Positions 58,797 through 64,000 of a stretch of DNA of 64,000 nucleotides are shown in pieces. The stretch covers positions 310,001 through 374,000 of the forward strand of contig CAWGDC010000003.1 in NCBI GenBank assembly GCA_963821325.1. The letters run 5' to 3'. Made by a program: the position numbers and the translations under genes. Under the pieces are notes generated by a model. The model made no database searches, was not told where the DNA came from, and saw only the letters and a program-made list of their open reading frames with translations. Source of the stretch: PALSA-555 sp963821325. GTDB lineage: Bacteria; Actinomycetota; Acidimicrobiia; IMCC26256; PALSA-555. The first letter of the stretch is position 1. Every line of letters begins with the position of its first letter.

Positions 58797-59463
58797 TCAG
58801 GCGATGCGGGCCAGGTGCACGATGTACCAGTGCCCACGCCACGAGATCATCGACGCGATCGGTGAACGCGCCGGCCTGTCCGCCGACCGTGTAGTGGACC
58901 TGGGCGCTGTACACGCGCCAATACGGCAGCTTGTTGTACTCGCTGCCCGGCAGCACCCACTGCGCCGTGTTGGGCACGTCGATGCCGGTGAGCTGCGCGG
59001 TCGCGGCTCCCGCCCCGAGCGAGGCGTGCAGCGACCGGATGTCGGTCTGGTACGCGCCGACCAGCCGCTGGAGCCAGTCCGACGCCGGGTTGCTGATCGC
59101 CTTGACCTGCAGGTAGGCGGACTGCGGGAAGAAGAACGGCATCGCCGGCGCCGGGTCGTTCGAGACGATCGCCTGCCAGAACCCGGCCAGGCCCGCCTGG
59201 AACTGCGGGTCGGTCGTCGTCGGCATGTCCATCGTCTGGGGAAGCGTGCCGGGATCGACCGTCGTCGTGGTCGTGGGCGGCAGCGTCGTCGTCGTGGTGG
59301 TCGTTGTGGCGGCGGCCCGCACGGCACGCGGCGTTGAGGACACCGACGAGGGTCGCATCAGCGCGACCGCGGTGCCCGCCGCCGCCAGGACAACGACCAC
59401 GACGGTCAGCCCGACGCGGCGGCGGATGGTGCGGCGCCGGCGGCGGGCGGCCCGGCTCGTCAC
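58797..59463 (-). pseudogene. Membrane-anchored hypothetical protein, frame-disrupted at the C-terminus
   Basis: About 221 residues after repair. A very basic N-terminus (SRAARRRRRTIRRR), one membrane helix (VGLTVVVVVLAAAGTAVAL), a Thr/Pro-rich spacer (TTTTTTTTLPPTTTTT) and an outer domain (MDMPTTTDPQFQAGLAGFWQ...LPYWRVYSAQVHYTVGG). One extra base near 58850 hides the natural end WRGHWYIVHLARIA. No known family. GTG start. Belongs to a run of envelope-type genes. Confidence 0.7.
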
Positions 59464-59521
59464 GCGCGCACGGTACCCCCAGGATCCGACGATCGTCGGC
59501 CGCTCACGCCGGCCCAGCGGG

Positions 59522-60169
59522 TCAGCTCGACGGCGGCGTCGATGGGGTGGCACCACCCGCGCCGACACCACCCGCGCTGGCGCTGCGCAGCACGAGGATC
59601 TGGCGTGTGGCGGCCGCGCCACTGCTCGAGGCGCCACCGCCGCTGGTGAGCAGCACACGGTCGCCGCTGGCGAGGTCGCTCACCGAGCCGAGGGTGGTCG
59701 TGCGCACGTCCGCGTCGGAGCCGATCGTCAGGCTGAGCGTCGCGCCCTGGCCGGTCTGGATCGTGACCTGGTTGCCGTTGACGCCGGTCACCGTGCCGGC
59801 CTGCAGCGCGCGTGCGCCCGCAGCACCCGCGCTCCCCGCGGCACCGCCGGTGCCACCACCCGACCCGCCGCCCACACCGGTGAGGGAGCCGTGGCACAGC
59901 CGGGCCAGGGTCCGCGCGACGAGGTCGGAGCTCGATCCGCACGGCAGCGACCCGGCCCGCGCCGCGGTGATCGCCTCGCCGAGGCTCGTCGGTCCGCTCT
60001 GGGTGGAGGAGCCGGTGGCCCGCCCGACGAAGAAGACCCCGACGAGGAGCGCGACGGCGGCGGCGACGCCGCCGACGAGCTGCCAGCGGCGCCGCCGCGC
60101 CGCGGCGTCGTGACCGGATGCCCCGGGCACGGGGGCGCTCGGCATGGCTTGGGTTTCGTGGGTGGACAT
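59522..60169 (-). CDS. Membrane-anchored protein with DUF5666-like domain
   Basis: 215 residues from the ATG at 60169. A cytoplasmic N-terminus with RRRRWQ, a membrane helix (LVGGVAAAVALLVGVFFVG), a Gly/Ala-rich linker (GVGGGSGGGTGGAAGSAG) and a C-terminal beta-rich domain (GTVTGVNGNQVTIQT, ATLSLTIGSDADV, DLASGDRVLL) of the OB-like DUF5666 kind. Function unknown. Minus strand, like its neighbours. Confidence 0.7.
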   Translation of the reverse strand: MSTHETQAMPSAPVPGASGHDAAARRRRWQLVGGVAAAVALLVGVFFVGRATGSSTQSGPTSLGEAITAARAGSLPCGSSSDLVARTLARLCHGSLTGVGGGSGGGTGGAAGSAGAAGARALQAGTVTGVNGNQVTIQTGQGATLSLTIGSDADVRTTTLGSVSDLASGDRVLLTSGGGASSSGAAATRQILVLRSASAGGVGAGGATPSTPPSS

Positions 60170-60271
60170 GGCGCGGTCCTCTCGATCGGTCACGCGGTCA
60201 CGGTGACGCGCCCAGATCAGGGGCGCATGAGGAGCGGCGCGACGGTTCGCGAGGGCTCGAACGCGACGCCG

Positions 60272-60868
60272 CTACGGGGCGTCGACGAGTCGTAGCGACG
60301 AGAGCACCGCCGCGTCGGCCGACGCCGGGAGCCGCGGGCCTGGCTGCAGCTCGTACTCGCAGTTCTCGTTCGGGATCCGGATCAGGACGGCGCGGGGCAG
60401 CGCCGGTGTCATCCGCGCCTCGGCCCCGCCGCGCAGGGGCGACGCCGTCGCCGCCGCGTCGAAGAACGCCCGATCGGAGGGATCACCGGGCACGTAGACG
60501 GACAAGGTCAGCCCGGTGGCGTCGTCGGGGAGTTGCCAGCGCACGACGAACTGGGCGAACACGTTGAACGTGCTGGTCGGCACCGGCAGGAGTCCGGTCC
60601 CGGCGAGCATGGTGGGGACGAGCAGCAAGCAGGACGGGCGGCCGTCCGGCTCGTCTTCGGGCGCGGGGCCGGCACCGTCGTAGTACGCCGCGGCGACCGC
60701 GGTCAGCGCCAGCGGGGGCGTGACCGGTCCCCACGGGCCCGTCGGGGCCGCCCCGTGCGACGACGCCTCCGGGACGGTCAGCCCGGTCGTCGACGCCGCC
60801 TGGCTGGCCCCACAGCCGGTGAGGAGCGCGACGAGGACCGCCAACCCCGCCGAGCGGTGTGCGCGCAT
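60272..60868 (-). CDS. Putative lipoprotein
   Basis: 198 residues. A signal peptide with lipobox (LAVLVALLTGCGAS, Cys acylated), then an outer domain with four further Cys-poor beta segments, ending SSLRLVDAP. ATG at 60868 follows GGGGAGG. No domain recognised. Exported and anchored to the membrane outer face. Confidence 0.72.
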   Translation of the reverse strand: MRAHRSAGLAVLVALLTGCGASQAASTTGLTVPEASSHGAAPTGPWGPVTPPLALTAVAAAYYDGAGPAPEDEPDGRPSCLLLVPTMLAGTGLLPVPTSTFNVFAQFVVRWQLPDDATGLTLSVYVPGDPSDRAFFDAAATASPLRGGAEARMTPALPRAVLIRIPNENCEYELQPGPRLPASADAAVLSSLRLVDAP

Positions 60869-61140
60869 GTCGTCGCCTCCCCGATCGGCGCCCCCGAAGG
60901 GCGCGGAGGCTACCGCCCGATGGGTGGAACCGGCCCCGCGGCCCAACCGAGCGGCCGGGCCGCGACACAATCTGGCGCCCGGCGCGCGATCGTGAGGTCG
61001 GACGCCGCGTCACCCTCGGTCCCGGGGGGAAGACCGAGGGGGCGCGGCTTCCGTGCCTCGACCGATCCGCCGGGCAATTCGGCGGTGGGCCCACACGAAG
61101 GCCCGGCAACCCGCGGGGTCCTCGATAGCGTCGCGTCCCC

Positions 61141-61569
61141 ATGGGCCGGAGCGTGCAGGCGACGGCGGGCGTCACCGCGATCGCCGACGGCCGAATCCTG
61201 CTCGTGCGACGCACCGACGACGGCACCTGGTGCCTGCCGGGGGGACGCGTCGAGTTCGGCGAGTCGATCGAGGCGTGCGCGCGTCGCGAGTTCGAGGAGG
61301 AGACCGGGCACGTCGTCGAGCTGACCGGCCTGCTCGGCGTCTACAGCGCGCCCGACGACCAGATCCACCGCTACCCCGACGGGGAGGTCGTCCACTTCGT
61401 CGGCGTCGTCTTCGAGGGCCGAGCCGGGCCGCGCACGCGCGAACTCGCGGGCGACACCACCGAAGCCCGGTGGTTCCCCACGGCGGACCTTCCGGCGAAC
61501 CTCATGGCCTCCGACGTCCCGCCGATCCGCGATTCGCTCTCCCGACGGGACCGGCCCGTGCTCGACTGA
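61141..61569 (+). CDS. Nudix hydrolase
   Basis: 142 residues, a single Nudix domain with the complete box GGRVEFGES-N6-ARREFEEETG (GX5EX7REUXEEXGU). Cleaves a nucleoside diphosphate linked to another group; the substrate is not predictable. ATG start. Intact, first gene of a plus-strand pair with the SDR gene 46 bases downstream. Confidence 0.93.
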   Translation: MGRSVQATAGVTAIADGRILLVRRTDDGTWCLPGGRVEFGESIEACARREFEEETGHVVELTGLLGVYSAPDDQIHRYPDGEVVHFVGVVFEGRAGPRTRELAGDTTEARWFPTADLPANLMASDVPPIRDSLSRRDRPVLD

Positions 61570-61615
61570 GCCCGTCCGGACGCCCGACGCCGTGCTGGGG
61601 GGTACCTTGCCGGCC

Positions 61616-62500
61616 GTGAGCGCCGCCGCGTCCCCGATGCACGGCAAGGTCGTCGTCGTCACCGGGGCGAACAGCGGGATCGGGTTCGAGACGGCCCGCG
61701 CCGTCGCCGAGCGAGGTGCCGTCACCGTGCTCGCGTGCCGAGACCGCACCAAAGGCGCGGCCGCCGTCGCGGCCATCCAGGAGCGCACCGGCCACGAGCA
61801 GGTCCACCTCGTGCACGTCGACCTCGCCGACCTCGACTCGGTGCGCAGCAGCGCCGACGCGATCCTCGAGGGCTGGGACCGCCTCGACGTGCTCGTCAAC
61901 AACGCCGGCGGCTTGTGGACGGAGCGTCAGGTCACCCAGCAGGGCTACGAGCAGACCTTCGGGGTGAACCACCTCGGGCCCTTCCGGCTCACGCAGCTGC
62001 TGCTCGACCGCCTGCGGACGAGCCGCCCGAGTCGGATCGTCAACGTCTCCTCCGTCGGGCACCGGTTCGTCCGCGGCATGAACTGGGACGACCTCCAACT
62101 CGAGCGTGGCTACGACGCGGCGTTCGCCTACGGGCAGTCGAAGCTGGCGAACATCCTCTTCACCCGCGAGCTCGCTCGGCGGCTCCCGCCGGAGGAGGTC
62201 ATCGCCAACGCGTGTCACCCCGGCTCGGTGCGCACCGGACTGGGCCGCGACGGCGACACCTCCGGCGTGATCGGCGTCGTCGCCTTCGGGCTGCTGCGCC
62301 CCTTCTACCTGTCGCCGGCCCGCGGGGCCCGCACCCTCATCTACCTGGCGACCGCGCCGGAGGTCACCGGGCGGACCGGCGGCTACTACGTGCGCTGCCG
62401 CCCCCATCGCGTCTCGGTCCCCGCCCGCGACGACGACGCGGCCCGCCGGCTCTGGGAGATCAGCGAACACCTGGTCGCCGCCGGATCAGCGACCGGCTGA
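61616..62500 (+). CDS. Short-chain dehydrogenase/reductase (retinol dehydrogenase-like)
   Basis: 294 residues. Cofactor loop VVTGANSGIGFETA, NNAG present, catalytic Ser in IVNVSSVGH and Tyr-Lys in FAYGQSKLAN; GMNWDDLQLE and CHPGSVRTGL are typical of the RDH/WW-oxidoreductase-like SDR group. NADP preference is likely from ACRDRTKG after strand 2. GTG at 61616 is chosen as the nearest start to the fold. Confidence 0.92.
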   Translation: MSAAASPMHGKVVVVTGANSGIGFETARAVAERGAVTVLACRDRTKGAAAVAAIQERTGHEQVHLVHVDLADLDSVRSSADAILEGWDRLDVLVNNAGGLWTERQVTQQGYEQTFGVNHLGPFRLTQLLLDRLRTSRPSRIVNVSSVGHRFVRGMNWDDLQLERGYDAAFAYGQSKLANILFTRELARRLPPEEVIANACHPGSVRTGLGRDGDTSGVIGVVAFGLLRPFYLSPARGARTLIYLATAPEVTGRTGGYYVRCRPHRVSVPARDDDAARRLWEISEHLVAAGSATG

Positions 62501-62558
62501 CCGGGCGCCGAGGCCGGTCAGACGGCGACGCGCCGCGGGATCCATGCGGCGCTCCGGT

Positions 62559-63383
62559 TCAGGCGTGCGTGCGCACGGCGCGGCGCCGGTAGGCGCTCGG
62601 TGGCTCACCCACGTACCGGACAAAGGCCCGCGTGAACGCGCTCACACTCTCGAAGCCCACCCGCGTCGCCACGTCCAGGACCGTCCAGCTCGGCTCGGTG
62701 AGCAGCGCCATCGCGCGCAACAACCGGCTCTCGAGCAGATACTGACGCCACGTCATCCCGGTCGCCGACCGGAACTGGCGGCGCAACGTCCGCTCCGACA
62801 CGCCGACCGCACGGCACGCGTCCGCGACCTCCACGTGCTCGAGATGCGCGTTCGTGTACGTCATCACGCCCGCGACGATCGAGTCCGTGCTCGTCGGGAG
62901 CGACAGCGGCGTCTCGTGGTCCAGCCACTCACGGGTCAGCTGCGCGAGCGCCTCGAAGAACGCGTCGGCGACCGGGTCACTCGTCGGCCGGTTGATGGGC
63001 CAGCGCACGCCGTAGAGGATCATCTCCCGGATCACCGGGATCGCGGCGAGGATTCGGGCCCGGTCCCCGGGTTCGCGCACCATCGCCGGTTCGAAGAACA
63101 CCGAGACGGAGCGCACCCGCTTCAGCGTCGACTGGTGCGGCAGGCCAGCCGGGATCCAAACGGCCTGCTGGGGTGGCAGCAGGTAGTGCGCGGCCGCGGT
63201 CTCGACCTCGACGAAGCCGAGGAGCGCGTACTCGACCTGGTGCAGGTCGTGGGTATGCCAGCCGGTGACCAGGTCGTGGCCGTCGTACGCGAACGTCCCC
63301 GCCCGCACGGGCCTCCCCACCCGCACGTCCACGAGGTTGGCCGTTGCGGGCAGATCGTTGGCCGAACGTGCAGCGACGGTCAC
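62559..63383 (-). CDS. AraC-family transcriptional regulator
   Basis: 274 residues. An N-terminal cupin-like sensor (WHTHDLHQVEYALLGFVEVE, PPQQAVWIPAGLPHQS) and two C-terminal helix-turn-helix motifs (VADACRAVGVSERTLRRQFR and VLDVATRVGFESVSAFTRAF). GTG at 63383 is chosen because the cupin domain begins just after; the open frame runs 520 bases further over the divergent gene. It shares a 25-base gap with the methyltransferase gene, so it may control it. Confidence 0.9.
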   Translation of the reverse strand: MTVAARSANDLPATANLVDVRVGRPVRAGTFAYDGHDLVTGWHTHDLHQVEYALLGFVEVETAAAHYLLPPQQAVWIPAGLPHQSTLKRVRSVSVFFEPAMVREPGDRARILAAIPVIREMILYGVRWPINRPTSDPVADAFFEALAQLTREWLDHETPLSLPTSTDSIVAGVMTYTNAHLEHVEVADACRAVGVSERTLRRQFRSATGMTWRQYLLESRLLRAMALLTEPSWTVLDVATRVGFESVSAFTRAFVRYVGEPPSAYRRRAVRTHA

Positions 63384-63408
63384 GACGTCGGAGCGTACTA
63401 ATAGGCGG

Positions 63409-64000
63409 ATGAGCGACCCCGAGCACGACGACGTCACGCGACGCTCCTTCGAGGCCCAGGTCGGGCTCTTCACCGGCGAGCGCGCCCTCTTCGCCCGCCG
63501 CCGCCTGTCCGCGCTCAGCTGGGTCGAGCCGCTCGACGCCGACATGATCGTCGTGGACGTGGCCTGCGGCGCCGCCCACGTCGCCGAGCAGATCGCCCCC
63601 CACGTGCGCCAGGTCGTCGGCCTCGACCTGACCCCCGCGCTGCTGGCGCTCGCCGCCGACCGGCTCCGCGAGCACGGCGTCTCGAACGTGCTGCTCCAAG
63701 AGGGCCACGCAACCCGACTGCCCTTCCTCGACCAGTCGTTCGACCTCGTCGTGTGCCGCAGCGCGTTGCACCATTTCGCGGACCCTGCCGCGGCCGTGGC
63801 GGAGATGGCGCGGGTCTGCCGACTCGGCGGCCGCGTCGCCGTCGCCGACATGGTCGCGCCGAGCGCCACCGTCCGCGACGCCTTCGACGACGTGCACCGT
63901 GCCATCGACCCGTCGCACGCGGGAGCGCTCCTCGAAGGCGAGCTCGCCGAGCTGCTGCGCTCGCGGGTTGGACCCCTCAGCCATGCCGAGACGGCTCCAC
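63409..64000 (+). CDS. Class I SAM-dependent methyltransferase (UbiE/COQ5-like), cut by window end
   Basis: Open from ATG 63409 to the last base (197 codons, no stop). SAM-binding VVDVACGAAHVAEQI, acidic strand VVGLDLTPALL, and the LPFLDQSFDLVVCRSALHHF block mark the Methyltransf_11 group. Divergent from the AraC-type gene. Acceptor unknown. Confidence 0.88.
   Translation, partial: MSDPEHDDVTRRSFEAQVGLFTGERALFARRRLSALSWVEPLDADMIVVDVACGAAHVAEQIAPHVRQVVGLDLTPALLALAADRLREHGVSNVLLQEGHATRLPFLDQSFDLVVCRSALHHFADPAAAVAEMARVCRLGGRVAVADMVAPSATVRDAFDDVHRAIDPSHAGALLEGELAELLRSRVGPLSHAETAP

Overview
Organism: a high-GC actinobacterium, inferred from frequent GTG starts, a UbiA-type decaprenyl-phosphate phosphoribosyltransferase (an arabinan-precursor enzyme), AfsR-like cyclase/ATPase/TPR regulators and actinobacterial tyrosine integrases. 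An Acidimicrobiia-like soil lineage is plausible, but the sequence does not settle it. LAYOUT: 1-11.3 kb is accessory DNA: an acyl-CoA ligase cut by the window edge, a GAF-GAF-PAS adenylate cyclase with a coiled-coil partner, a KAS III-type synthase, a methyltransferase, gene fragments, a VapBC pair and a cupin protein. 11.3-53.06 kb is a composite genomic island inserted at tRNA-Val(CAC). The intact tRNA is at 52991-53062, and its 3' end recurs at 11331, 16219 and 31124. This divides the island into three tandem blocks (11.3-16.2, 16.2-31.1 and 31.1-53.0 kb), and a further block probably ends at 11.3 kb. The last block has an intact integrase and a probable excisionase beside the tRNA. The middle block keeps only an integrase N-terminus in the equivalent place. 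53.06-64 kb looks like ancestral chromosome: aceE, a phosphodiester glycosidase-like protein, the UbiA enzyme, secreted or anchored proteins, Nudix, SDR, AraC and a methyltransferase cut by the right edge. CARGO: block 1 has MazEF and a three-gene overlapping operon of two exported proteins and a double-domain glycosyltransferase. Block 2 has katG, a dienelactone hydrolase, an ECF sigma/anti-sigma-like pair, a GT1 glycosyltransferase, two APH-type kinases, a PAS-EAL phosphodiesterase, a broken GAF-LuxR regulator and an alpha/beta-hydrolase-cyclase fusion. Block 3 has an IS256-type element, a second VapBC module, a DUF3024 protein, a periplasmic binding protein, a TetR-controlled catabolic operon (SDR, amidohydrolase, FAD oxidoreductase), an IS1182-type element, an ABC exporter, a VOC protein and two AfsR-like cyclase-ATPase regulators. 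Nucleotide signalling is over-represented: four class III cyclase genes and one EAL protein. QUALITY: about a dozen genes, including the housekeeping gene aceE, are broken into overlapping frames. Every break worked out base by base is repaired by removing one base, which points to insertion-type sequencing or assembly errors rather than decay. These genes are typed pseudogene because the sequence as given does not encode one continuous product; the functional calls describe the repaired protein.
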